A stretch of DNA of 64,000 nucleotides from a bacterium BMS3Bbin10 (GCA_002897995.1 BDTT01000068.1:1-64000), one strand, 5' to 3'. Shown: positions 46,390 to 57,037, numbered from the stretch's first letter. Notes: generated from the letters alone by a model not told the origin. Translations and numbers: made by a program.

Positions 46390-47481
46390 ATGAATATAGA
46401 CGGCAAACATTTCCGCACCATCTGGGTCGATGACGATGAATGGACCGTCGGCATCATCGACCAGACAAAACTGCCGCATGTTTTTGAAACCAGGGCGCTA
46501 AAATGCGTTGGCGACGCGGCCTATGCGATAAAGGAGATGCTGGTGCGCGGCGCGCCGCTGATCGGGGCGACAGCCGCCTACGGGATCTGCCTCGCCTTGC
46601 GCGAGAACGCGTCGGACAAAAATCTTGAAGCCGCCTGCCAGTTGCTCATGGCCACACGGCCGACGGCGGTCAATCTGCGCTGGGCCCTCGATGAGATGAT
46701 GCATTGCGTCCGCAGCCTGCCGCGCGAAAAAAGGGTGATCGCGGCTTATGCCCGGGCTGGCGAAATCTGCGATGAGGATGTGGAAACCTGCCGCATGATC
46801 GGTGTGCATGGGCTGGGGCTCATCGAGAAGATCGCACGGGCCAAAAAGGGCAAGGCGGTGAATATCCTCACCCATTGCAACGCCGGCTGGCTGGCGACCG
46901 TCGACTGGGGAACGGCGACCTCGCCGATCTATCAGGCCCATGCGGCGGGCTTGCCCGTCCATGTCTGGGTCGATGAAACGCGGCCCCGCAATCAGGGCGC
47001 CGCGCTCACCGCCTTTGAGCTGGGTCATGAGGGCGTGCCCCATACGATTATCGCCGACAATGCGGGCGGGCATCTGATGCAGCGCGGCGAAGTTGATCTG
47101 GTGCTGACCGGCACCGACCGCACCGCCGCCAGCGGCGATGTCGCCAACAAGATCGGCACTTATTTGAAAGCACTCGCGGCGGCCGACAATGAGCTGCCCT
47201 TCTATGTCGCCCTGCCGCACACCACCATCGACTGGTCTCTGATGGATGGATTTGAAATTCCCATCGAGGAGCGCGGAAGCGAAGAGGTGACGCAGATGAG
47301 CGGGCGCACAGCTGAGGGAGAGGTGATCACGATAGATATCGCCGCGCCGGGCAGTCCGGCGGCCAATCCGGCATTCGACGTGACGCCGGCGCGCCTCGTC
47401 ACCGGCCTCATCACCGAGCGGGGCGTGTGCGCGGCCAGCCTCGACGGGCTGCTGGGACTCTATCCGGAGAGGGGCGAATGA
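46390..47481 (+). CDS. mtnA: S-methyl-5-thioribose-1-phosphate isomerase
   Basis: [21 protein letters not shown]...[54 protein letters not shown]...[21 protein letters not shown]. Confidence 0.96.
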   Translation: MNIDGKHFRTIWVDDDEWTVGIIDQTKLPHVFETRALKCVGDAAYAIKEMLVRGAPLIGATAAYGICLALRENASDKNLEAACQLLMATRPTAVNLRWALDEMMHCVRSLPREKRVIAAYARAGEICDEDVETCRMIGVHGLGLIEKIARAKKGKAVNILTHCNAGWLATVDWGTATSPIYQAHAAGLPVHVWVDETRPRNQGAALTAFELGHEGVPHTIIADNAGGHLMQRGEVDLVLTGTDRTAASGDVANKIGTYLKALAAADNELPFYVALPHTTIDWSLMDGFEIPIEERGSEEVTQMSGRTAEGEVITIDIAAPGSPAANPAFDVTPARLVTGLITERGVCAASLDGLLGLYPERGE

Positions 47482-47502
47482 AAGCCGGCGCCTGACATTT
47501 TT

Positions 47503-47648
47503 CCCTCCCCCTGGCGGGGAGGGGCCAGGGGTGGGGGGCGATACCTTGTTGTTGGGCATTGAAACTGGCGGGGGTGTAAAAACATGCCGCTGTCACCCCA
47601 CCCGACCACTTCGTGGCCACCCTCCCCGTCAAGGGGAGGGAGGGTTAT
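47503..47648. repeat. G/C-rich imperfect palindromic repeat units (TCCCTCCCC...GGGGAGGG type)
   Basis: ttttccctccccctggcggggaggggccagggg and ccaccctccccgtcaaggggagggaggg; related unit at 48791-48835. Confidence 0.65.
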
Positions 47649-47691
47649 AGTCGATGCCGAATTTGCCTGCACAGCGATAGGGATGCACTCA

Positions 47692-48339
47692 ATGGACGAA
47701 GCCTGGCTGCGTCAGCAAATCATCGACACTGCCCTGGCCATGTCGGGGGAGGGCCTGTCGCCGGGGACATCGGGCAATGTTTCGGCGCGGTGGAAAGAAG
47801 GCATGCTGATCACGCCCACCGGCATGGCCTATGATGACCTGATTCCGGAAGATATTGTTTTCTTGGAAAAAAATGGCGAACCGCTCCCCGGCGCGCGCAA
47901 GCCTTCGAGCGAATGGCGTTTTCATCTCTCCGCTTATGGCGCGCGCAAAGACGCCGGCGCCGTCGTCCACACCCATTCCCGGTTCGCCACCGCGCTGGCC
48001 TGCGCCCGCAAACCTATTCCCGCCTTCCACTATATGGTCGCGGTTGCCGGCGGGGAGGACATTCCATTGGCGGATTACGCCACCTTTGGAACCAGGGAGT
48101 TAGCCGACAATGTTGCCGCCACGCTCAAGGACCGCAGCGCCTGCCTGATGGCCAATCACGGGCAGATTGCATGCGGGGCAACGCTGGAGGCTGCGCTCGC
48201 GCTGGCGCGCGAGGTTGAAGCGCTGGCGGCGCAATATGTGGCGGTCTGCCAGCTGGGCGAGCCGCATATTCTGGATGGTGAGGAGATGAGCCGCGTTCTG
48301 AAGCGTTTCGAAAGCTACGGGCAGCGGGACGGGGGCTGA
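47692..48339 (+). CDS. Class II aldolase/adducin family protein (candidate methylthioribulose-1-P / deoxyribulose-1-P aldolase)
   Basis: GLSPGTSGNVSARWKEGMLITPTGMAYDDL...PSSEWRFHLSAYGARKDAGAVVHTHSRFATALAC...CLMANHGQIACG. Confidence 0.9.
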   Translation: MDEAWLRQQIIDTALAMSGEGLSPGTSGNVSARWKEGMLITPTGMAYDDLIPEDIVFLEKNGEPLPGARKPSSEWRFHLSAYGARKDAGAVVHTHSRFATALACARKPIPAFHYMVAVAGGEDIPLADYATFGTRELADNVAATLKDRSACLMANHGQIACGATLEAALALAREVEALAAQYVAVCQLGEPHILDGEEMSRVLKRFESYGQRDGG

Positions 48340-48366
48340 AGCTCTGTTGGCCAAAGGGCCTGCGGC

Positions 48367-48515
48367 GCATGCTTCGAGACGCGCCCTTCAGGGCGCTCCT
48401 CAGCATGAGGCATGTATTTTTGTTTTGCTCAACCCTCATCCTGAGGAGGCGCTCCGAGCCGTCTCGAAGCCTCATCCTGAGGAGGCGCGAAGCGCCGTCT
48501 CGAAGGATGTGCGGA
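48367..48515. repeat. Cluster of three REP-like units (TTCGAGACG...CCTCAGGATGAGG)
   Basis: atgcttcgagacgcgcccttcagggcgctcctcagcatgagg; ccctcatcctgaggaggcgctccgagccgtctcgaag; cctcatcctgaggaggcgcgaagcgccgtctcgaaggatg. Confidence 0.9.
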
Positions 48516-48541
48516 TCGCTCAAACGCAACGGCCCTCGATA

Positions 48542-48775
48542 TCAGAGCACATCGGCAAGCCAGGAGACCGTGGCGCGCGCCTTGTCTTCAGCCTCGCTCT
48601 CGCACCGGAAACTTTTCTCGCCATGAAATCCGATCGGGAACCAGCCGCGCATATCCTCTGGTTCGCGGCGGTATTCCTCGAAGCCGAAAGAGCCGTCGGG
48701 GCGAATGAAAAAATCGACGCAGCGGCCGCCGTCAGGTGTCTCGATTGAGCGAAGGACTCTGTTTTTTCCGGCCAT
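48542..48775 (-). CDS. Hypothetical protein, 77 aa
   Basis: MAGKNRVLRSIETPDGGRCVDFFIRPDGSFGFEEYRREPEDMRGWFPIGFHGEKSFRCESEAEDKARATVSWLADVL; compact, protein-like composition. Confidence 0.7.
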   Translation of the reverse strand: MAGKNRVLRSIETPDGGRCVDFFIRPDGSFGFEEYRREPEDMRGWFPIGFHGEKSFRCESEAEDKARATVSWLADVL

Positions 48776-48829
48776 GGCGATTGCTCCTACTCTCCCTCCC
48801 CCCTTGCGGGGGAGGGCCGGGGAGGGGGG

Positions 48830-49957
48830 TCAGGTTGCGAAACGGAAATGCAGCAGGTCTCCGTCCTTGACCACATAGTCCTTGCCTTCCAGGCGCATCC
48901 TGCCCGCCTCGCGCGCACCGGTCTCGCCATTATATTTGATAAAATCGTCATAGGTGATGGTCTCGGCCCGGATGAAACCCTTCTCGAAGTCCGTGTGGAT
49001 GACGGCGGCGGCCCTCGGCGCCCTGGTATTCTCGCGCACGGTCCAGGCGCGCACCTGCTTTTCGCCCGCGGTGAAAAAGGTGATGAGTTCAAGCAGGTTG
49101 TAACCGGCGCGGATGAGCCGGGCGAGACCGGGCTCGGCGAGGCCAAGCTCGTTCAGATATTCGGTGCGTTCATCTTCGGGAAGCTGCGCCAGTTCGGCTT
49201 CGATCTTGGCGGAAATCACGACGACTTCCGCGGGCCTGGGGTCGCCCGCGCCTGCGCTGCGCGCGTCGTCCGCAACCCTGGCTTCCACATTCCTCGAATA
49301 TTCGTTGCCGGTGGCGGCCGAAGCCTCATCCACATTGCAGACATAGAGGACCCGCTTGGATGTCAGCAGGTTGAGGGCCCGAAAGGCGCGCCGGTCTTCC
49401 TCCGCCACCCCGGCGAGGCGCGCCGGTTTGCCATTTTGCAGCATCGCAAGCGCCAGATGCACCAGTTCGAGCGTTTTCCTGGCCTCCTTGTCCTGGCCCC
49501 GGAGTTTCTTCTCCAGCGGCTCGATGCGCTTCTCCAGGCTCTCCATGTCGGCCAGCATCAGCTCGGTCTCGACGATTTCCGCATCGCTCAGCGGGTCGAT
49601 GCGTCCACCCACATGGGTGACGTCCGCGTCGTCGAAGCAGCGCAGGGTGTAGGCGATGGCGTCCACCTCGCGGATATGGGCCAGGAACTGGTTGCCCAGC
49701 CCTTCGCCCTTGGACGCGCCTTTGACCAGCCCGGCAATGTCCACGAATGTCAGGCGCGTCGGCACGACGGCCTGAGGCCTGACGATAGCGGCGATCTTTT
49801 CAAGGCGCGGGTCGGGCACCGGCACCTCGCCCACATTGGGCTCGATGGTGCAGAACGGATAATTGGCGGCCTCCGCGGAGGCCGTCTGCGTCAGCGCGTT
49901 GAAAAGCGTGGACTTGCCGACATTGGGCAGCCCGACGATACCGCATTTGAATCCCAT
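48830..49957 (-). CDS. ychF: Redox-regulated ATPase YchF
   Basis: [52 protein letters not shown]...[19 protein letters not shown]. Confidence 0.97.
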   Translation of the reverse strand: MGFKCGIVGLPNVGKSTLFNALTQTASAEAANYPFCTIEPNVGEVPVPDPRLEKIAAIVRPQAVVPTRLTFVDIAGLVKGASKGEGLGNQFLAHIREVDAIAYTLRCFDDADVTHVGGRIDPLSDAEIVETELMLADMESLEKRIEPLEKKLRGQDKEARKTLELVHLALAMLQNGKPARLAGVAEEDRRAFRALNLLTSKRVLYVCNVDEASAATGNEYSRNVEARVADDARSAGAGDPRPAEVVVISAKIEAELAQLPEDERTEYLNELGLAEPGLARLIRAGYNLLELITFFTAGEKQVRAWTVRENTRAPRAAAVIHTDFEKGFIRAETITYDDFIKYNGETGAREAGRMRLEGKDYVVKDGDLLHFRFAT

Positions 49958-49973
49958 GAATTTTCCCGCGCCT

Positions 49974-50741
49974 TTATTTTTCGTTTGCGCCGTTTGCGCG
50001 GAACAGGCCCCGCAGCCGGGCGAAGGGACCGCTCGGCCGGGCGGGCCGGGGATCGTCCGGCCCGGAGGCGGGTGCGGCGGCTTTGCGCGCCAGATCGCGT
50101 TGAGTGGGCGCCCTGGAGACACGCTTCTTGCCGGAACCGCCCCGCTTCCTGGATGAGGCAGCAGGCTTTTCATCGCTGCCGCAGGCGAGCGCGACCTTGT
50201 TCATAAAATTGGCGGTATCGCCATCGGCCAGATGCGGCGCGGCGTCGGCGATGGCCGCAATCAGCGGCGCCAGCCAGACTTGTTCGGATTTGGAGAAATC
50301 CTTCAGCACATGGCCGTGGACTTTCGATTTGTCGCCAGGATGGCCGATGCCGATACGCACCCTGATATATTCGTTGCCAATATGGCGCGTCAGCGATTTG
50401 AGACCGTTATGACCGGCAACGCCGCCGCCGGTTTTCACGCGGACTTTGCAAGGCGCCAGGTCGAGTTCGTCATGCAGCACAATCACGTCGTCAGGGGCGA
50501 GCTTGAAGAAGCGTATCGCCTCGTTCGCGGCGCGCCCGGACTCGTTCATGAATGTTGCCGGTTTCAGCAGCAGGCATTTCTCGCCGCCCAGGCGCCCTTC
50601 GGCGATCTGGCCGTGGAACTTCTTGCGCCACGGACCGAAGCTGTGCGTTTTGGCGATTGCGTCGATCGCCATAAAGCCAACATTGTGCCGGTTGCGCGCA
50701 TGCTCAGCGCCAGGATTGCCTAGTCCGATCAGCAGCTTCAT
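49974..50741 (-). CDS. pth: Peptidyl-tRNA hydrolase with basic C-terminal extension
   Basis: MKLLIGLGNPGAEHARNRHNVGFMAID...KPATFMNESGRAANEAIRFFKL...VLHDELDLAPCKVRVKTGGGVAGHNGLKSL. Confidence 0.96.
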   Translation of the reverse strand: MKLLIGLGNPGAEHARNRHNVGFMAIDAIAKTHSFGPWRKKFHGQIAEGRLGGEKCLLLKPATFMNESGRAANEAIRFFKLAPDDVIVLHDELDLAPCKVRVKTGGGVAGHNGLKSLTRHIGNEYIRVRIGIGHPGDKSKVHGHVLKDFSKSEQVWLAPLIAAIADAAPHLADGDTANFMNKVALACGSDEKPAASSRKRGGSGKKRVSRAPTQRDLARKAAAPASGPDDPRPARPSGPFARLRGLFRANGANEK

Positions 50742-50789
50742 GGGAGCCAAGACCTTATCGGGTCCAGAGGAGGGCGTGCCGTTTGCGCC

Positions 50790-51488
50790 TTACTCCTTGC
50801 CGGCCTCCGACTTGCCACCGGCTTCGCCGCCCTCTTCGCCTTCGCCCTCTGCGCCTTCCTCACCCTCTTCGAGCTCTTCGCCCTCAAGGTCTTCTTCTTC
50901 CTCCACCTCATCCACAATCTCGGCCATGCGGCCGACAACGTTGACGATGGTGAAATCGCGGTCGGCGATGGTCAGCTCAACGCCCTCGGGAAACTTGATC
51001 GAGGAGACATGAAGGGAGTCGCCGATATCGAGGCCGGTAAGGTCCGCGTCCAGGCGCTCGGGGATTGCCTCTGCAAGGCATCTCAGCTCGATGGTATGGC
51101 GCACGATGTTGAGCACGCCGCCGCGCTTCAGGCCCGGCGATTCCTCTTCGTTCAGGAACTGCATCGGCACTTCGACCGTCACTTTGGCCCCCTTGCCGAG
51201 CCGCATGAAATCCACATGAAGAGGCACGTCGCGAACCGGATGGAGCTGGAATTCGCGCGGGATCACGCGGGTTTGCTCACCCTCCACGTCGAGCATGAAA
51301 ATCGTGTTCAGGAACTGGCCCGTGCGCACCAGCAGCCGCAGCTCCTTGTCGTCCACCGAAACGGTCTGCGGGTCCGTGTTGTCCCCGTAGATAATGGCCG
51401 GAATACGTCCTTCGCGCCGCGCCGCACGGGCTGCGCCCTTGCCCGTTTGATCACGCATCGCGGCTTTGATCTGGCTGATCTCGGCCAT
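50790..51488 (-). CDS. rplY: 50S ribosomal protein L25 / Ctc with acidic C-terminal tail
   Basis: RDQTGKGAARAARREGRIPAIIYGDNTDPQTVSVDDKEL...DVEGEQTRVIPREFQLHPVRDVPLHVDF; Glu/Gly-rich tail. Confidence 0.95.
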   Translation of the reverse strand: MAEISQIKAAMRDQTGKGAARAARREGRIPAIIYGDNTDPQTVSVDDKELRLLVRTGQFLNTIFMLDVEGEQTRVIPREFQLHPVRDVPLHVDFMRLGKGAKVTVEVPMQFLNEEESPGLKRGGVLNIVRHTIELRCLAEAIPERLDADLTGLDIGDSLHVSSIKFPEGVELTIADRDFTIVNVVGRMAEIVDEVEEEEDLEGEELEEGEEGAEGEGEEGGEAGGKSEAGKE

Positions 51489-51509
51489 GTCTCATCCTTT
51501 CAAAATTTT

Positions 51510-51610
51510 CAGGGTCTTTTCGATTTTGATGGAATCAAAATCGGACCCTGGTTCTTTGATTTAACGTGCCTCTTACCGGAAAACCGGTTCCCGCTTTTCC
51601 CGAAGCACTC
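51510..51610. repeat. Degenerate family A element, copy A6
   Basis: TTTTCGATTTTGATGGAATCAAAATCGGACC...CTTACCGGAAAACCGGTTCCCGCTTTTCCCG. Confidence 0.7.
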
Positions 51611-51822
51611 AATATCCGAACCGTGTCTGGCCCGCTGTCCCTGCCCATGCTGCGATTGGCCGTTAGCTGCGGGACACAATTTCTGGCGCGCTTATACCGC
51701 CCGCGGGCCGCGCTGGCAATGGTGGGAAGCGGACTTCGTGCCGTCAATCCCCTCTTCCCGTCATTCTGGCCTGCGCCGGGGTGACGTTAGGGGGCCGGGG
51801 TGACGAGAGCGGTGCATTCACT

Positions 51823-52755
51823 CTAATCGAACAGGCTGGATACGGATTTCTCGTCGCTGGTGCGTTTGATCGCCTCGCCGAGCAGGGGGGCGATGGGGAG
51901 GACGCGGATATTGCGCGCCACGCGGATCGCCTCGGTGGGCAGGATCGAGTCGGTAATGACGAGCGCCTTGAGATCCGAGGCGGAGACGCGCGCGACCGAG
52001 CCGCCCGAGAGCACTCCGTGGGTAATATAGGCGCTGACTTCGGTTGCGCCCTGTTTAAGCAGTGCTTCAGCCGCGTTGCAGAGCGTTCCTCCCGAATCGA
52101 CAATGTCATCCACCAGAATGCAGGAATGCCCCTCCACATCGCCGATGACATTCATGACGACCGATTCACCGGCGCGCTCGCGGCGCTTGTCGATGATGGC
52201 CAGCGGTGCGCCGATGCGTTTCGCCAGCCCGCGCGCACGCACCACACCGCCCACATCGGGCGAAACCACCATCACCTTGCCTTTGCTGTAGTTTTCCTTG
52301 ATGTCTTTCACTTTGACGGGGGCGGCATAGAGATTGTCGGTGGGGATGTCGAAGAAACCCTGGATCTGCCCCGAATGCAGGTCCAGCGTCAGCACCCTGT
52401 CGGCACCCGCATGGGTAATGAGATTGGCGGTCAGCTTGGCGGAGATCGGCGTGCGCGGCCCGACCTTGCGGTCCTGCCGGGCATAGCCGAAATAGGGAAT
52501 AACGGCCGTGATCCGCCGCGCCGAGGCCCGGCGCAGCGCATCGATCATGATGAGCAGTTCCATCAGATGGTCATTTGCCGGATAGGACGTGGATTGCAGG
52601 ACGAAGACGTCTTCGCCGCGCACATTTTCCAGAATTTCGACAAATACCTCCATATCCGCGAAGCGGCGGACGGTACATTCGCCCAATGGAAAATCGAGAT
52701 AGGACGCAATCGCCTCGGCGAGAGGCTGATTGGAGTTACCGGCGAACAGTTTCAT
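51823..52755 (-). CDS. prs: Ribose-phosphate pyrophosphokinase
   Basis: [56 protein letters not shown]...[22 protein letters not shown]...[21 protein letters not shown]. Confidence 0.97.
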   Translation of the reverse strand: MKLFAGNSNQPLAEAIASYLDFPLGECTVRRFADMEVFVEILENVRGEDVFVLQSTSYPANDHLMELLIMIDALRRASARRITAVIPYFGYARQDRKVGPRTPISAKLTANLITHAGADRVLTLDLHSGQIQGFFDIPTDNLYAAPVKVKDIKENYSKGKVMVVSPDVGGVVRARGLAKRIGAPLAIIDKRRERAGESVVMNVIGDVEGHSCILVDDIVDSGGTLCNAAEALLKQGATEVSAYITHGVLSGGSVARVSASDLKALVITDSILPTEAIRVARNIRVLPIAPLLGEAIKRTSDEKSVSSLFD

Positions 52756-52880
52756 GCACCGCTCCGAGGCTGAACCGATGATTTACCATGACGGAGGTGC
52801 CCGTCCGGCGCCCATGCGAGGGCCGCTTTGTAGCAACGTAAAAGTGGCGTGTAAACCGAAGTGGCAGTGGGGCGGTCCGT

Positions 52881-53864
52881 TCAGCTTCGGCTCTTGGCGA
52901 TCAGCTTGGCGATCTCGGCGGCGGCGGCGTTCCCCGCGGAGACGGCCGCCGGGCCCCAGGAACGGTCCAGCGAGCCTTTCGGCACATCGGACTGCTGCGT
53001 CACCGAGCCCAGATCGCGCCCCGTTGAACTCAGCAATTGCCAATCGATCTTGACACTCTGCGTGCCGGCCGTTTTTCCGCGCCCCATGGTCACCTTGCCG
53101 TTGATCTTATAGACGTTGGCGCCGCCCGTGCTGGCAACCTTTATGCCCTTGGCCCGCAGCCGGTTTCGAATTGCATTGGTCAATGATTTCCGGCCATCGC
53201 CCGGCGCGCCCGATACCGGTGGCACCAGTACTGAAATCGGCTTCCTTGCTGCGCTCGCCGACGCGGTTCGCCTTGAGGCGCTGGCTGGCGGTTTTTGCGT
53301 GGCGGACGTGCTTCGCGCACTTGCAACGCCACTTTGTTTTGGCAGCCATATGGCAAGATCTGTCGCCGTCTTGGCGGCGATTTTCTGCAGGGCCGCCTGA
53401 TTGATGGACGCCCATGGTTTCGCGCCCGGCTTTGCCGGGACCGCTTCTTCGCCAAGAATACGGTGGACCCGGTTGCCGGATTTGTCCCTCACATCCCAAA
53501 TGTATGAGAATTTTTCCTTCTTCGATTCATTGGACTGGGCGAGGAAACCCTGCACTGTGTAAGTGGCGGTTTTGCCCTTCTCGGAGACGACGGGAATGTT
53601 TTTCCGCTGGGCTGCCGCAACGAGCTGTCCGGTCAGTTTATCGCCAACCTCGGGCGGTGGGCCAATGACGGGAGCAAAGGAAATCGGCGCCAGACCGGTG
53701 TTGGATGAACTCTCGCCGGAGCCGCTGAATACGCTGCTCAACGAGCCGCCCGAGCACCCGCCAAGACTGACCGTCAGCACCGTCAACAGCGCCAACATAG
53801 TCAACCAGCTACCGATGCGCCCCGCCGCCGCCCTACGCATGCTCAACACTCGTTTGGGCTCCAT
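52881..53864 (-). CDS. Hypothetical lipoprotein
   Basis: Lipobox LLTVLTVSLGGCSGGS; 300+ aa with repeated Ala/Lys-rich domain (GKTATYTVQGFLAQSNESKKEKFSYIWDVRDKSGNRVHRI). Confidence 0.8.
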   Translation of the reverse strand: MEPKRVLSMRRAAAGRIGSWLTMLALLTVLTVSLGGCSGGSLSSVFSGSGESSSNTGLAPISFAPVIGPPPEVGDKLTGQLVAAAQRKNIPVVSEKGKTATYTVQGFLAQSNESKKEKFSYIWDVRDKSGNRVHRILGEEAVPAKPGAKPWASINQAALQKIAAKTATDLAIWLPKQSGVASARSTSATQKPPASASRRTASASAARKPISVLVPPVSGAPGDGRKSLTNAIRNRLRAKGIKVASTGGANVYKINGKVTMGRGKTAGTQSVKIDWQLLSSTGRDLGSVTQQSDVPKGSLDRSWGPAAVSAGNAAAAEIAKLIAKSRS

Positions 53865-54014
53865 ATTATTTAAAAAACCCAGTATATGCCAAGATTTCAA
53901 TAGTTTGGCCTGATCCTGGCTGCTCGCAGTTTCAATTTGTACAGCGTCTGAGCGAAGCCGTCCAGCGGTCCGCGCAAGGAGTGCTTCTGTGCCCGTTTTT
54001 TCCATGACACAGTA

Positions 54015-54782
54015 TCATGAGATCAAAATGGCAGAGATTTGGCGGCCATAGTCCGCATCGCCATTATGATATGATCGCCGGTAGCTGAAAAAATGTTCCG
54101 AGTTACCATAGGTGCATATTTTCAAGTCGTCGACCGCGCCTGTGCCCGCGCCGAGCAAACGCGCCGCCACATAACCTGTCAGGTTGAAATATAGACGGGA
54201 ATTTTGGGGCCTACGTTCAAAAAACCGTGCGCTGGTTTCATCCTCGGCCAAAAACCGTGCCTCGAATTCGTCGCCGACCTCATAGGCCTGCTGTGAAATC
54301 GCCGGGCCAATTGTGGCGCAGATCCGCGCGCGATCCGCTCCAAGGCCCTCCATGGCCCCGAGCACGGCTTCAAGAATGCCTGACAATGCGCCGCGCCAGC
54401 CGGCATGCGCGGCCCCCACGACTTTCGCCTCGCAGTCGGCAAACAGCACCGGCACGCAGTCGGCGGTCGAAACGGCGATGGCGACTCCGGGCCGCGCGGT
54501 AACGACTCCGTCGGCCCTGGGGGCATCGCCGCGCGCCCAGGGTTTTTCAGCGGTAGCGACTTGCGCGGAGTGGATTTGATACGGGGTCACAAGAGCGCCG
54601 GGCGATGCTCCGAGCCGTTTTGCAAGCCGGGCGCGGTTCTCGGCCACATCCCCCTGGTCATCTCTCGAGCCCACCCCGCAATTGAGCGTTGCGTAGATTC
54701 CGCTTGAGACACCTCCCTTTCGGGTTCCGAAGCCATGGCGTATTCCGGCCATGTTTGAAAGCGTGACGCTTTCGACAATCAT
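54015..54782 (-). CDS. pgeF: Peptidoglycan editing factor PgeF (multicopper polyphenol oxidase-like)
   Basis: HGFGTRKGGVSSGIYATLNCGVGSRDD...TADCVPVLFADCEAKVVGAAHAGWRGALSGILEAVLGAM...ATIGPAISQQAYEVGDEF. Confidence 0.95.
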   Translation of the reverse strand: MIVESVTLSNMAGIRHGFGTRKGGVSSGIYATLNCGVGSRDDQGDVAENRARLAKRLGASPGALVTPYQIHSAQVATAEKPWARGDAPRADGVVTARPGVAIAVSTADCVPVLFADCEAKVVGAAHAGWRGALSGILEAVLGAMEGLGADRARICATIGPAISQQAYEVGDEFEARFLAEDETSARFFERRPQNSRLYFNLTGYVAARLLGAGTGAVDDLKICTYGNSEHFFSYRRSYHNGDADYGRQISAILIS

Positions 54783-55921
54783 ATTCTTGCCCCGGACCTT
54801 GGAAAACCGGCAAAAGCCGGTGGCGTCAGGCCCCCGCTGGTGAGCGCCATGACCTTGAAAAGGCTGCCCATTTGCGCCGGGTCCGCAACCCGCAAGGCGC
54901 CTGATGCGATCTGTTCCCGGTCCTTGTCCTGCGCCGTTTCCATCAGCCGTTCGCAACGCTCCTTAAGGCCAAGCGCGCCAAGAAACTCCGCCTGCGAGAC
55001 GGGGCCGTGAACCTCCAGGGCGTTTTTGCCGGCGACTTCGCCGAGCCGCCCGAAATCCACATGCGCCGTGAGGTCTGCATAACCAGGCAGGGCCAGCGGG
55101 TCGGCAAAGTCGTGGGCCCTGACCGCCTGAAGGGTTTCGCCCGGCGCGCTTCTGGCGTGACCATAGTCGATAAACAGAGCCGACAGGGCGTGGTTTTGAG
55201 CCCGTGCGGCGAGGGTTTCGACAAGCTCATCCGCGCCGGGGCGTATTTCGCAAATGTCCCCGTCCACCGCGCCGGCGCGCAAACCCCGCGGCAGGAGGTC
55301 CGGCGTCTCGAGGGCGTCGGGCGCCGTGCAGAAAGCCAGCCCGCGCTCTTCGCAAAGCTCGACGCAACGCTCGAACCACGCGCCTTCGCGCCGCACGAAC
55401 TGGCGTACGGGCAGGGCATCGAGAAACTCATTGGCAATGAGGATGGCTGCCCCTTCGGGCACATCGCCGGCGCGGGCATGCCAGTGGGGTTTCCGGCCTG
55501 ACGCTTCGAGATTGCGGGCCTGAGCCTCGCGTAACACGGGGCTCGTCTCGACCAGATATATGTGAGCGGCGTCCAGAAATTCCGGCGCCACCTTTGCGGC
55601 CCGCAGCGCGTCGGCCATCAATGTTCCGCGGCCGGGCCCAAGTTCAATGAGGCGCAAGGGCTCCGGTTTTCCCATACTGCGCCAGACGACAACGCACCAC
55701 AGCCCGATAAGCTCTCCAAATATCTGGCTGATCTCGGGTGCTGTCGTGAAGTCGCCCCCGGCGCCGAAGGGATCGCGGGTCGTGTAGTAGCCATGGTCAG
55801 GGTCGCACAGACAGGCATCCATATACTGCGCGAGGGTGATCGGGCCCTCGCTGGCAATCCGGCGCCTCAGCTTGATCAACAGCGCGTTCGGCCCACTATT
55901 GCCCGTCGAGGAGAGAGTCAT
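54779..55921 (-). CDS. Class I SAM-dependent methyltransferase (MidA/NDUFAF7 family)
   Basis: PITLAQYMDACLCDPDHGYYTTRDPFGAGGDFTTAPEISQIFGELIGLW...LIELGPGRGTLMADALRA...NEFLDALPVRQFV. Confidence 0.95.
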   Translation of the reverse strand: MTLSSTGNSGPNALLIKLRRRIASEGPITLAQYMDACLCDPDHGYYTTRDPFGAGGDFTTAPEISQIFGELIGLWCVVVWRSMGKPEPLRLIELGPGRGTLMADALRAAKVAPEFLDAAHIYLVETSPVLREAQARNLEASGRKPHWHARAGDVPEGAAILIANEFLDALPVRQFVRREGAWFERCVELCEERGLAFCTAPDALETPDLLPRGLRAGAVDGDICEIRPGADELVETLAARAQNHALSALFIDYGHARSAPGETLQAVRAHDFADPLALPGYADLTAHVDFGRLGEVAGKNALEVHGPVSQAEFLGALGLKERCERLMETAQDKDREQIASGALRVADPAQMGSLFKVMALTSGGLTPPAFAGFPRSGARI

Positions 55922-55924
55922 GGG

Positions 55925-56743
55925 TCAGACAGCGGCCCGCTTGCGTGCGCGCCAGATGAAATATGCACCAAGGGCGATCATGGGCAGGGAATAAACAATG
56001 CCCGGCGTCAGCCATCCGGTGGAAAAGATATGTTCAGGATCATACATGCGGAAATTTTCAGCCGTGATCCGCGCCAGCGCATATCCGGCAAAAAACACGC
56101 CCGTGACATAGCCGGGCCGGGGAAGAACTTTTCTCACATGGGTGAAATAGCGAATGACGATGAACAGAAGAAGTCCCTCGAGCACCGCCTCGTAGAGCTG
56201 GCTCGGGTGGCGGGGTTGCGGTCCGGCGCCGGGGAACACCATGGCCCAGGGCACGTCGGAGACACGCCCCCAAAGCTCGCCGTTTACAAAGTTTGCGATG
56301 CGGCCGAAAAACAGTCCGAAGGTCGCCGCCGCGCAACTCACGTCGGCGAGCGAGAACATCGGAATTTTCCTGGCGCGCGCAAACAGAAAGACCGCGAGAC
56401 ACACTCCGGCGAGGCCGCCATGAAACGACATGCCGCCATTCCACAGCTTCGGGATGTCTCCCGGATTGGCGAAAAAGTAAGCGGGTTCATAGAACAGCAC
56501 ATAGCCCATCCGCCCGCCGAGCACGACGCCGAGCGTGGCCCACAGCAGCAAATCGTCGGCGACTTCGGGGCCCGCGGGCGATTTGCCCGCCCACAGCGTC
56601 TGATTGGCGAGCAGGGAGCGGGCGTAAAGCCAGCCAAACAGCAGGCCGAACATGTAAGCGAGGCCATACCACTGCACGGCGATGGGGCCGATTTCAAAGG
56701 CGACCGGATCAATCGCGGGAAAGGGAATAGCAAAAAGGGGCAT
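55925..56743 (-). CDS. lgt: Prolipoprotein diacylglyceryl transferase
   Basis: FPAIDPVAFEIGPIAVQWYGLAYMFGLLFGW...GGRMGYVLFYEP...NGGMSFHGGLAGVCLAVFLFAR...GRIANFVNGELWGR...PRHPSQLYEAVLEG. Confidence 0.97.
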   Translation of the reverse strand: MPLFAIPFPAIDPVAFEIGPIAVQWYGLAYMFGLLFGWLYARSLLANQTLWAGKSPAGPEVADDLLLWATLGVVLGGRMGYVLFYEPAYFFANPGDIPKLWNGGMSFHGGLAGVCLAVFLFARARKIPMFSLADVSCAAATFGLFFGRIANFVNGELWGRVSDVPWAMVFPGAGPQPRHPSQLYEAVLEGLLLFIVIRYFTHVRKVLPRPGYVTGVFFAGYALARITAENFRMYDPEHIFSTGWLTPGIVYSLPMIALGAYFIWRARKRAAV

Positions 56744-57037
56744 GGATTGTTCTTTCGTCCCCGGCGACGGGCATTCGTTTGCGAGGCGGGTGGACCTTCC
56801 TTGAGGTCTGCGCTGGTGTCAAGCAACACAGATGTGATCGGGCCGCAAGGCGGACAAAGAGCGGATAAAGAGCAGATGAGAGGCGGTGGCGTCGCGGCTC
56901 GCCGGTGCAGGCTTGAGCTTGACGGGGGAGTGGTCAATGTCTTGATTGCTGCGCCCGGCGGCCCCATAGTCAAATTATGCAGGCGGACGGTGAATTATGC
57001 CCCGCCGCCACACATGTTCAGGAGGTCACCGCAACCG

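Noticed and set aside
48848-50206. 452-aa + strand ORF
   Set aside because: Antisense to ychF and the 3' part of pth.
51611-51822. Intergenic region upstream of rplY and downstream of prs examined for a riboswitch or leader
   Set aside because: Only a degenerate family A copy and a short GTCATTCTGGCC...GGGGTGAC hairpin-like repeat were seen; no recognisable leader motif.
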